Origin: Streptococcus dysgalactiae subsp. dysgalactiae
Lineage (GTDB): Bacteria; Bacillota; Bacilli; Lactobacillales; Streptococcaceae
Direction: 5' to 3'
DNA length: 64,000 nt
Assembly: GCF_900459225.1 (NCBI RefSeq)
Contig: NZ_UHFH01000003.1
Span: 1,580,501 to 1,644,500, forward strand
Part shown: positions 35,265 to 42,190 of the stretch, in pieces
How positions within the stretch are numbered: the first letter of the stretch is position 1
Layout: every line of letters starts with the position of its first letter
Made by a program: the position numbers and the translations under genes
The notes under the pieces: generated by a model
Databases searched by the model: none
Told to the model about the DNA's origin: nothing
Seen by the model: the letters and a program-made list of their open reading frames with translations, nothing else

Positions 35265-35911
35265 TTATAACCTACTCCCCAAATTGTTTTTATTGGATTT
35301 ATTCCCAAACTTGTAAATTTTTTTCTAATTAGTTTAATTCTCTCAGTTATGGAAGTATTGCTATCCCCGTTTCCATCATAACCATATAGCTTTATATAAA
35401 TTTTTTCTTTTGAAAAAACCTGTCCTTTATTTTTAAGTAACAATTCACAGATAGCATATTCACTTGATGTAAGGTTAACTTCACTGTCAAAACAAAATAA
35501 TTGCCTAGATTGAAGATCACAAGAAACCATTGAGTCAATAATCCGAACACGTTTTTCTCGACGTTCTCTTCTAATATGGGCTTCGACTCTTGCTCGAAGC
35601 TCATTGATTGAAAACGGCTTTGTTATGTAATCATCAGCACCTAATGCAAAACCTTCGATTTTATCTTTTTCAAAATCTTTTGCAGTCAATAATAATATAG
35701 GTGAATCAATAATATCCCTGTATTTCTTTAGAAATTCAAAACCACTCATTTCTGGCATTGTAATATCTAAAATAATCAAATCATATGCTTTTAGTTTATT
35801 TGGATCAATAGGGTTAGGCATCAGAAATGTATCAACTTGATAATACTTACATAGTATTGTTCTTATCATTTTCAATAAGTCAATATCATCATCAATTACT
35901 AATATCTTCAT
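35243..35911 (-). CDS. OmpR-family response regulator
   Basis: A 222-residue regulator, ATG at 35911 behind GGAGG. The receiver domain has DDDIDLL and phosphoacceptor Asp in LIILDITMPEMSGF with KPF as the switch Lys. The C-terminal winged helix has NLTSSEYAICELLLK and a wing VWGVGYKWE-like end (TIWGVGYKWE). It is one base after the permease gene and overlaps the kinase. It probably activates the LanFEG genes upstream in the same operon. Confidence 0.9.
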   Translation of the reverse strand: MKILVIDDDIDLLKMIRTILCKYYQVDTFLMPNPIDPNKLKAYDLIILDITMPEMSGFEFLKKYRDIIDSPILLLTAKDFEKDKIEGFALGADDYITKPFSINELRARVEAHIRRERREKRVRIIDSMVSCDLQSRQLFCFDSEVNLTSSEYAICELLLKNKGQVFSKEKIYIKLYGYDGNGDSNTSITERIKLIRKKFTSLGINPIKTIWGVGYKWEIEKG

Positions 35912-35912
35912 A

Positions 35913-36647
35913 CTATTCCTCCAAATAATTGATTCCTGCCCACTTATTATACCATTGTGTAGTAACAAAAAGTAAAACTAATGTTAATAGTATAGACAAT
36001 GAGGAATACAGTATGATGACATCCGTGCCAATTTGACCTTTTCCATAATCCAAAACTAATTTTATGGACCAAACGAAAGGTAAATATTTCCAAATGATCA
36101 TACCTAAGTCTGTTGTTCCCAGTAAAATAGAAGCCAAAGTAGTAAAACAGCCAATTAATATGCTACCTGTATAATTGTATTTTAAAGCAATAAACTGATA
36201 ACAAACAATCATTGGACATAATGATACATTAATTAATAGAAAGTATATCAAAAATGGTGTCAAACTAATATGAACAGAACTAAAAATCATTAAAAATGTA
36301 ATAAATAAAGAAATAGCTATAATTTCAATAATTAATACAAATAATAACATCAAAAAAAATTTACTAAGAAATATTAATTTTCTGTTTACTCCAATTCTTA
36401 ATTCATTTGCATAATAACAAGCATCTTTATCAGCATCATATAACATCGGAACAAAAAAGCTAATTGCAAAAGTGGCAACAATAATAAATAGTCCGAAAAA
36501 TGAAAATACTTCAACTCCTTTAAGACCATTTCCAACTAATAGATAGCTACAAAAAATTAAGGTAAAAGCTATTGGACAAATTAAGAAAAAAATTCTTATA
36601 GGCATTCTTTTTGTTCTAAGCCATTGAGAATACATTAGTTTAATCAT
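35913..36647 (-). CDS. LanG-like ABC permease (lantibiotic immunity)
   Basis: A 244-residue membrane protein with six hydrophobic segments, second of two permeases. It overlaps the LanE-like gene by 8 bases. Size and pairing fit the LanE/LanG permeases, which expel lantibiotics from the membrane of the producer or of a resistant neighbour. Identification depends on the operon context. Confidence 0.78.
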   Translation of the reverse strand: MIKLMYSQWLRTKRMPIRIFFLICPIAFTLIFCSYLLVGNGLKGVEVFSFFGLFIIVATFAISFFVPMLYDADKDACYYANELRIGVNRKLIFLSKFFLMLLFVLIIEIIAISLFITFLMIFSSVHISLTPFLIYFLLINVSLCPMIVCYQFIALKYNYTGSILIGCFTTLASILLGTTDLGMIIWKYLPFVWSIKLVLDYGKGQIGTDVIILYSSLSILLTLVLLFVTTQWYNKWAGINYLEE

Positions 36648-37395
36648 AAGTCTTACTCCTTTTTAAGATAAGGAGTATTACTAGTGACATCATATAAACA
36701 CCAATGCTTAGAGCTATTCCTATATAAACAGTATTCATTTCTAAAAAGGATGAGCCATTTTCTAAAAAGGTTCCATTTGGATGAACTTTTATTATTGGCG
36801 TTAATATACGTAAGTTATATGACCAAGGGAAAAGTACCCATGTTTTTTTTACGGCAAGTATCGCTGATGGAAAAGTTAAAAGAAAATTGATAAGGAGAAG
36901 AAAAAATTTCTTACCAACGAATCTATTAATAATGAAAGATAGACCAATTACAGGTAGACTCCCTATGAAGAGGACCAAAGTCGCTAAGATGATATTATTT
37001 AAACTTATCTCTTCTTGTAAAATAGAAGTGCCAAAGATAAAAATGACTATTGAAGAAAGTAGTAAAATAATAAACAGTTCCATTATGACAACTAAATTTT
37101 TTGCAATAAGCATTTTTTGTTCATTTAATCCCAAACTACGCTGTAAAATATAGTGGTAACTTTTCTCTTTATTATTAATATTGATGACGAGTAAACTTAA
37201 TATGATAGGTAAAACCATGATTGGATACCAATTAAAGGCTGTAGCCATTAAATAGCTTTTTCCTTCTGGACTTTCACCCATAAGCATTCCCATCATAATA
37301 TTGAAGATAATAAAAATCGGAGGCACTAGTAACAGTAATTTGGAATTAGCTGAACGCTTTTCTTTAATAATTTCTGATTTGATTTCATTGATCAT
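36640..37395 (-). CDS. LanE-like ABC permease (lantibiotic immunity)
   Basis: A 251-residue six-helix membrane protein located one base after the ATPase gene. With the next permease it makes the LanEG membrane part. No periplasmic or peptidase domain is present. Its charged N-terminus (EIKSEIIKEKRSANSK) is typical of this family. Confidence 0.78.
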   Translation of the reverse strand: MINEIKSEIIKEKRSANSKLLLLVPPIFIIFNIMMGMLMGESPEGKSYLMATAFNWYPIMVLPIILSLLVININNKEKSYHYILQRSLGLNEQKMLIAKNLVVIMELFIILLLSSIVIFIFGTSILQEEISLNNIILATLVLFIGSLPVIGLSFIINRFVGKKFFLLLINFLLTFPSAILAVKKTWVLFPWSYNLRILTPIIKVHPNGTFLENGSSFLEMNTVYIGIALSIGVYMMSLVILLILKRSKTYD

Positions 37396-37396
37396 T

Positions 37397-38095
37397 TTAT
37401 ACCCTTTCTTTCTTTATTATTTCCATAAACAAATCTTCCAAATGAGACTCTCTCATATTGTTTGGACCTTCATAACAAAGTCGCCCTTTATTGATTATTC
37501 CAACTTTATCAGCAACTTGTTGAACCTCACTTAAAATATGACTTGATAAGATGATTGTTATTCCTTGTTCTGCAAATTTTCTGATTAATACTCTTAACTC
37601 CTGTATCCCTATTGGATCTAGACCATTTGTCGGTTCATCAAGAATCAGAAGTTGAGGATTATTAATTAAAGCCATCGCTATCCCAAGCCTTTGTTTCATC
37701 CCTAGAGAGAACTCCTTTGCTTTTTTATTTCCTGTATCTTGAAGAGAAACAATACGTAATACTTCATCGATTTTTGACTTATCAATACCCAATAATGTTG
37801 TTAATACTTCCAAATTTTCAGTAGCCGTTAGATTTGGATAGATGGCAGGATTTTCAATAATGGCTCCTATTTTCCTTAAATCCTTACCGCTTAATGTATT
37901 TCCATCAAATAAAATTTCTCCAGAGTTAGGTTGAATGACTTTAGTAATTAATTTTAGTAACGTTGACTTTCCTGCTCCGTTTGGTCCGAGTAAGCCGTAA
38001 ACACTACCCTTTTCAACATTTATAGATACTTTATCTAAAACAGTCTGTTTTCGATATATCTTTGTTAAGTTTTTTGTCTCAATAATGTTACTCAT
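37397..38095 (-). CDS. LanF-like ABC transporter ATPase (lantibiotic immunity)
   Basis: A 232-residue ATPase, ATG at 38095 behind AGGAGG (an upstream in-frame ATG has no site). Walker A is GPNGAGKST, signature FSLGMKQRL and Walker B LLILDEPTNGLDP, the bacitracin/lantibiotic-protection subfamily. It opens an operon F-E-G-R-K on the minus strand. No lantibiotic precursor, LanB/C/M or exporter gene is near, so this is a stand-alone immunity cassette between junctions D and E. Confidence 0.87.
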   Translation of the reverse strand: MSNIIETKNLTKIYRKQTVLDKVSINVEKGSVYGLLGPNGAGKSTLLKLITKVIQPNSGEILFDGNTLSGKDLRKIGAIIENPAIYPNLTATENLEVLTTLLGIDKSKIDEVLRIVSLQDTGNKKAKEFSLGMKQRLGIAMALINNPQLLILDEPTNGLDPIGIQELRVLIRKFAEQGITIILSSHILSEVQQVADKVGIINKGRLCYEGPNNMRESHLEDLFMEIIKKERV

Positions 38096-38249
38096 AATAT
38101 AGCCTCCTATTTTAGTAGGTATAGTATAAATAAAAAAAATAACTAAATTATAACTAAGAAGTTGTTCCGAAAAATTTTTTAACACCTATAAAATTATTCT
38201 TAAAGCTTTAATGAGTTTTTCCACTATTTTATTTTTTCTACAGCTATGT

Positions 38250-38458
38250 TTTTGTTCGAGATTTGTTCTAGAACATGTTACCTTCTAAGTTAATTCATAA
38301 AAATAAAAATCGATAAATTCCTTGATGATACAAGTTCTTTTTAATTAATAAATAAACTTTAATGAGCTATTATTACTTGTAGGGGGTATAAATAACATGT
38401 CGAAAACCTTGTTTTATCAAGGTTTTTTGATTTTTGGTCAACTTTTGGTCAACCTTTT
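38250..38458. repeat. Cassette junction E (att-like), adjacent to integrase 3' end
   Basis: Left duplicated box TTGTTCGAGATTTGTTCTA at 38252, core TTGTAGGGGGTATAAATA at 38377 (125 bases on), hairpin AAACCTTG/CAAGGTTT and right duplicated box TTGGTCAAC-TT-TTGGTCAAC ending at 38456, 8 bases from the integrase stop. An attachment site touching the integrase 3' end is the standard layout for tyrosine-recombinase elements. This supports the att reading for the whole series. Confidence 0.8.
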
Positions 38459-38465
38459 GATAAGT

Positions 38466-39440
38466 CTAACTTGTTTTTAGAAAATTCCTTATCTTATTAT
38501 TTTCATTTTCTGCTTTTTCTTTAATAAGATGTCCATATGTCTCAGTGATTTGCTTTATATCCTTATGTCCCATATTTTCTGCAACTACCCAAATATCTAT
38601 ACCATACGCTAATAAAATACTCGCGTACGTATGCCTTATTCCTGTTGAACTCAGATTATAAGGTTCAATTTTCAGACTGTGTAATAGTTGTCTCAAATGC
38701 TTATTAACACTGTTATTGGTAGGAACACCAGAGTGAATATTATAGAATAAAAACTGTTCCCTATTTTCAATTTCTTTCTGATTAAAGATTTCTTTTTGTT
38801 CAATCTTCAACTTTTTAAGAACTGTGAGGGTGGCATCATCAATAGGTATAGACCTTACTGAGGTCTCAGTTTTAGGTGGCTTCCATTCATAGGAAATACT
38901 ATCGTAACGTCTATAAGTTCTGATTTCCTTATCTCTCCAGTCAATACGGTCCCATGTTAATCCTAGAACCTCACCAAACCGAAGGCCTGTTTTTAGTTGT
39001 ATATATAGTAGATAAGGGATTACAGATTTTTTGTAGTCTAAACAATTGACTAGAAAATTCAGTAACTTTTGATAAACAGCTAAACTTTGTAGTGACTTTT
39101 CTTTTTTAGTTTTTGAATTATCAATACCACTAATAATAACACCATTAGTAAAATCATAAATTTCTATCCTGTCTCTTTTGGCAAAATTAATAACTTTTCT
39201 AACTTCTGAGTTCAATCGTCTAACAGTATTAGCTGATACTTTCTCTGCGTACAAATTTATAAAAGCTTGATATTGACTTGCCTTTATAGACATAGCAGGT
39301 GCGTTACCAAAGAAATCTTTAATTTTCTGTCCTCTTAGTTTGTGTTTATAAAAAGTTGTCTCGGCTTTATTTGTAGGTAAAATATTGGACCCAAACCATG
39401 CCTCCCATAAGTTATAAAGAGAAACAGTTTTATCAATCAC
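38466..39440 (-). CDS. int: Tyrosine-recombinase integrase
   Basis: A 324-residue integrase. The N-terminal part (residues 1-130) holds a SAM-like arm/core-binding region. The catalytic part has Arg in KTGLRFGEVLGL, Lys in the beta hairpin PPKTETSVRSIP, the second Arg in GIRHTYASILL, His in ENMGHKDIKQ and nucleophile Tyr in TETYGHL. Relatives usually have His three residues before the second Arg (HGLRHT); here it is Thr (SSTGIRHT). It points towards junction E, whose right-hand TTGGTCAAC pair is its likely arm site. It is the only integrase in the window and could act on all six junctions. Confidence 0.9.
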   Translation of the reverse strand: MIDKTVSLYNLWEAWFGSNILPTNKAETTFYKHKLRGQKIKDFFGNAPAMSIKASQYQAFINLYAEKVSANTVRRLNSEVRKVINFAKRDRIEIYDFTNGVIISGIDNSKTKKEKSLQSLAVYQKLLNFLVNCLDYKKSVIPYLLYIQLKTGLRFGEVLGLTWDRIDWRDKEIRTYRRYDSISYEWKPPKTETSVRSIPIDDATLTVLKKLKIEQKEIFNQKEIENREQFLFYNIHSGVPTNNSVNKHLRQLLHSLKIEPYNLSSTGIRHTYASILLAYGIDIWVVAENMGHKDIKQITETYGHLIKEKAENENNKIRNFLKTS

Positions 39441-39529
39441 ATTATTGCTAACAGATATGTGCTTGCATCTTTATAAAAGACTTTTTTGAATTTTTGTGAC
39501 TGCTTGTTATAAATGTGTCTCGTACTCAT

Positions 39530-39877
39530 TTACTTTGTTTTAATTTCAACGCGATCAGCAGCGTACCAACCACCCTTAGCGGTTTCTCCACCGCGAACAT
39601 TGAAAAATGTAAGTTGCGTTCCCAGCTTCACATCTACTTTATTAGTTGTTTTGATAGCGTATTCCATATTTCCTGCTCCATTTGAATCGATGGTATCAAT
39701 AATATAATATCTATATTTATTATCATCAGTTTGCTCTATCGATCCCGTAGATACGACTGCCATTTTTTCAATAACTAATGTAGTATAAGCATTACCTGTT
39801 TTTTCGCTAATATACTCTTTTTTTATTGCTAAACGCTTTTTCACTCCGCTCGACCTTAATTTATGAATTAAAGACAT
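39530..39877 (-). CDS. Unknown element-encoded protein (115 aa)
   Basis: Not recognised. A 115-residue soluble, beta-rich protein with the C-terminal pattern TFFNVRGGETAKGGWYAADRVE, somewhat like DUF961/Orf23-type conjugative-element proteins. It lies 90 bases upstream of the integrase on the same strand. Its start overlaps the beginning of a truncated plus-strand frame, so its N-terminus may be a fusion product. Confidence 0.55.
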   Translation of the reverse strand: MSLIHKLRSSGVKKRLAIKKEYISEKTGNAYTTLVIEKMAVVSTGSIEQTDDNKYRYYIIDTIDSNGAGNMEYAIKTTNKVDVKLGTQLTFFNVRGGETAKGGWYAADRVEIKTK

Positions 39878-40013
39878 TTCGTTAGTTGAAGGTGCTCGTT
39901 TAGCCGATGATCCTCTTCAAGTCATTTCTTCACTTGAATACCAACTTGCAAAAGGACGGTTAGATGCACCTAACAAATGTCACTATTATAGTTGTAAAAA
40001 AGATAATTCTTAA
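39867..40013 (+). pseudogene. 3' fragment of an unidentified plus-strand gene
   Basis: An open frame without start codon reads DISLVEGARLADDPLQVISS, then LEYQLAKGRLDAP and a Cys-containing tail, ending TAA at 40011. The composition is protein-like and there is a stop just upstream (39864), so it is probably the tail of a gene cut by recombination near 39870. Identity unknown. Confidence 0.4.
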
Positions 40014-40117
40014 ATAAAGAATCAAAAAGCAGATAGGACAATTAGTTTTTATATTTCCCAAATTGTCAAATTAAGCTAGACATTTTACGTAACTCAGAAA
40101 AACCTGATATGGTATGT

Positions 40118-40123
40118 TATAAT
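40118..40123 (+). promoter_or_regulatory. Extended -10 promoter of type I toxin
   Basis: TG at 40115-40116, one base, then TATAAT. The -35 region is weak. It lies 56 bases upstream of the first ATG of the toxin frame. Confidence 0.6.
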
Positions 40124-40178
40124 AAAAAGGCAGAAAAGTTAAGACGGTGGCTCTTATTTCTGAAAGGTGGTGGTGCTT

Positions 40179-40325
40179 ATGAATGTAGGTACTAAAATCC
40201 AAAGGGAAAGGAGCGAGTTGTTGTCGGTTTACGAGACAATGCAACTCATGCTTGGGTTTGGTAGTTTTATACTCTCACTCATTGGCTTAGTTGTTATTAT
40301 CGTAAAACTAAGCAATAAAAAATAA
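40179..40325 (+). CDS. Holin-like type I toxin
   Basis: A 48-codon frame from ATG 40179. Family members usually begin at the residue matching LSVYETMQLMLGFGSFIL, so TTG at 40218 or 40221 behind AAAGGAG may be the real start, giving about 34 residues. The product is one membrane helix with a basic end (KLSNKK), the pattern of the putative holin-like toxin family found in streptococci and lactobacilli. A convergent antisense RNA gene overlaps its 3' end, as expected for a type I toxin-antitoxin pair. It lies in the integrase-carrying cassette and would stabilise it. Confidence 0.75.
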   Translation: MNVGTKIQRERSELLSVYETMQLMLGFGSFILSLIGLVVIIVKLSNKK

Positions 40326-40430
40326 CCGTCTCAACTTTGGTCGGTTGACGGTTATTCTTAACCAATAAACATGCCACCGTCTTAAACGGTTCTGCATTGG
40401 GTAGTTGTTTCGAACAACTGCCCTTTTCTA
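40318..40430 (-). ncRNA. Predicted antisense RNA antitoxin to holin-like toxin
   Basis: A minus-strand promoter TTGCTT (40464-40459), 17-base spacer, TATAAT (40441-40436) would start a transcript near 40430. It folds GGGCAGTTGTTCG/CGAAACAACTACCC and ends at the hairpin 40324-40353 followed by ATTTTTTATT. About 110 bases long, it is complementary to the end of the toxin message. Length and ends are inferred. Confidence 0.65.
40324..40353. terminator. Bidirectional terminator of type I toxin-antitoxin pair
   Basis: AACCGTC pairs with GACGGTT. On the plus strand it is followed by ATTCTT, on the minus strand by ATTTTTTATT, so it can end both the toxin message and the antisense RNA. Confidence 0.7.
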
Positions 40431-40490
40431 TTTTCATTATAACCCTTATCTCCAAATTAAGCAACTATTTGATAATGTCACAATAAAATA

Positions 40491-40847
40491 CTATTCTTTT
40501 CCTACTTCTTTATAACCATATTTTTTCAATGCTTCCTCACAAGCTTTTGATCCCTTTTTATAAAAATCACTTTCTACACCAGTAAAATTTGTTGTCAATT
40601 TTCCATCCTTATAACTATATTTTTCAGAACCAAATTTACTTTCAATAATTTTTAACTCTGAATCAATTTTTATGGAATAACCGCCTTCTGATTCAACATA
40701 ACCCTTATCGCCTTTAATTGTAGCCATATGCTGATTTCTAGCATCATTAATCCAATAATATTTACCTTCAAGTGAATCATTAGAACATGCTACCAAAATT
40801 ATTGTAGATAAAGCTAGAACAATAAAACCAACTAATTTCTTTTTCAT
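40491..40847 (-). CDS. Small lipoprotein (copy 2)
   Basis: A 118-residue lipoprotein with lipobox LVACS, paralogue of 24937-25275 (shared N-terminus and GKYY motif). It starts 3 bases after the toxin gene, so toxin, antitoxin and lipoprotein form one operon. The extracellular part is rich in Lys/Tyr and beta-prone. Why a lipoprotein accompanies this toxin pair twice is unknown. Confidence 0.8.
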   Translation of the reverse strand: MKKKLVGFIVLALSTIILVACSNDSLEGKYYWINDARNQHMATIKGDKGYVESEGGYSIKIDSELKIIESKFGSEKYSYKDGKLTTNFTGVESDFYKKGSKACEEALKKYGYKEVGKE

Positions 40848-40849
40848 AA

Positions 40850-41188
40850 CTAAACTTCCTTTGCTCTGAGAAAATCTTTTAATCTTTCAATATCTCTATC
40901 ACTTAACTTACCAATAATTTTAATATTGAATCCCTTGTCCTCTAAATCATAGTACTGAATTGTATCAATCCATGAACGCCTTTTTAAATTTGCTTTTGCC
41001 CAGTCAATAACTTCTAAATACTGACTTTTTATATTGTCAGACTTATTTTCATATTTAGTAGTTAATCTTAAAGTTTTTATTACTTCATCATTAAATTTGA
41101 CTACTACAGCAGGACGAACCTTTGAACCTGTACCATCAGAATATTCAATACGTGAAACTAATACAGAATATACCTCAATATCACTCAT
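40850..41188 (-). CDS. PemK/MazF-like type II toxin
   Basis: A 112-residue protein with SDGTGSKVRPAVVVKFND, the MazF/PemK-fold signature region, and a C-terminal helix ending RDIERLKDFL. MazF-type toxins cleave mRNA. Its start overlaps the antitoxin stop by 4 bases (ATGA). The homologous copy at 25278-25616 is inactivated by a stop codon. The antitoxin is RelB/DinJ-like, so toxin and antitoxin come from families not usually paired. Confidence 0.78.
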   Translation of the reverse strand: MSDIEVYSVLVSRIEYSDGTGSKVRPAVVVKFNDEVIKTLRLTTKYENKSDNIKSQYLEVIDWAKANLKRRSWIDTIQYYDLEDKGFNIKIIGKLSDRDIERLKDFLRAKEV

Positions 41189-41478
41189 TTAAAATATTCC
41201 TCATATTCTGAAAAATCTTCATCTCCAAAAAACGCATTTACACTTTCTGGATCACTAGCCTTAACTCGTATTCCTTTTAATTTTGTTTCTACCAAATTTT
41301 GAAATTCTTCATCAGAAACAGATGATTGATTTTTTATTTCAAAAGGAATACTTTGAGTTTTAACAGACTGAATCAAAAACATTTTTACTGCTGTACTCAT
41401 ATCCAACCCTAAGGATTGAAAAAGTTCTGTAGCATCATCTTTTAATTGATCATCAACTCTTACTGCTACTGTTGACAT
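41185..41478 (-). CDS. RelB/DinJ-family antitoxin
   Basis: A 97-residue protein with the ribbon-helix-helix start VAVRVDDQLKDDATELFQSL and GLDMSTAVKMFLIQSV, typical of RelB/DinJ antitoxins. The acidic C-terminus (FFGDEDFSEYEEYFK) should wrap the toxin. It is first in the operon with the toxin and lipoprotein and probably represses its own promoter. Confidence 0.85.
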   Translation of the reverse strand: MSTVAVRVDDQLKDDATELFQSLGLDMSTAVKMFLIQSVKTQSIPFEIKNQSSVSDEEFQNLVETKLKGIRVKASDPESVNAFFGDEDFSEYEEYFK

Positions 41479-41538
41479 AATATCACCTCAAATCATTTTT
41501 TGTATAACCATTGTATCACTAACTGCAATACAACGCAA

Positions 41539-41685
41539 ACAAAAAAGAAAATCGTATTTCCCAGTGAAGAGACCCTAGAACACTGTCTAGTCACACTATT
41601 TAATGATTACAACTTCAAGCAAGAACAACGAGTCCACAAAGGTTTTGGTCATTGTACAGACACACTTGAAAGCCTATTTGATTAA
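41539..41685 (+). pseudogene. 3' fragment of an unidentified gene
   Basis: A plus-strand frame KKIVFPSEETLEHCLVTLFN continuing to TDTLESLFD and TAA at 41683 has coding-like composition but no plausible start in place. It is likely the C-terminal remnant of a larger gene, perhaps a transposase. Not identified. Confidence 0.3.
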
Positions 41686-41855
41686 CAATCCCAGCTTTGC
41701 CAGTGTGTTTACACAACATTATTGACACACTCCTTTTATTTTTATAAATTCCCCTTAAATACATTTAATTACTTGAAAAGACAAACAGTCATTTTAGAAA
41801 ATTTTGCATCTAACCTTACATTTGATTACACCTAAAAATTTTAAATCAACAAAAG

Positions 41856-41883
41856 AGAGCCTAGGATTAACATCTTAGGCTCT
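41856..41883 (-). terminator. Hairpin, probable terminator
   Basis: AGAGCCTA pairs with TAGGCTCT. On the minus strand CTTTTG follows. It is in the 500-base gap between the antitoxin and the Alp gene, which otherwise holds the inverted repeat at 41941-42021 and the Alp terminator. Confidence 0.45.
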
Positions 41884-41940
41884 AATGATACACTTCATTT
41901 ACAAATTTCAACTAAATAGGATCATTTCTTCAGTTTTATA

Positions 41941-42021
41941 GTAAGCGTCCAATAACAAGGTATATTGGATGCTTACGGAATAGGGAAGAAAATGGAAGAT
42001 ACCTCGTTATTGGACGCTTAC
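41941..42021. repeat. 23-bp inverted repeat element
   Basis: GTAAGCGTCCAATAACAAGG (41941 onward, 23 bases) is inverted at 41999-42021 with one mismatch, around a 35-base middle that contains a third partial copy (ATTGGATGCTTAC). It could be a miniature element, a recombinase site or a large hairpin in the Alp message tail. Confidence 0.65.
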
Positions 42022-42030
42022 ACAAAATCA

Positions 42031-42067
42031 AAAGCCTATCGAAATTAATAATCTCGATAGGCTTTTT
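42031..42067 (-). terminator. Candidate terminator downstream of the Alp surface protein gene
   Basis: On the minus strand AAAAAGCCTATCGA pairs with TCGATAGGCTTT, followed by TGATTTTG. It lies about 125 bases past the stop codon at 42191. Confidence 0.75.
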
Positions 42068-42190
42068 CAAGAATTAAACTCGAAAAATTGAAACACTTTA
42101 ATTAAGTTTGTTGGAGAGAGATACATAACTTTATTAATGTGTTCACACCAATAAATGGTGAAAAGTTTAGTGACATTTTAGGTCAAAAGA

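Noticed and set aside
34021..38000. Lantibiotic precursor gene near LanFEG-RK
   Set aside because: I looked for a short frame with a leader and a Cys/Ser/Thr-rich core between 33.2 and 38.5 kb and found none.
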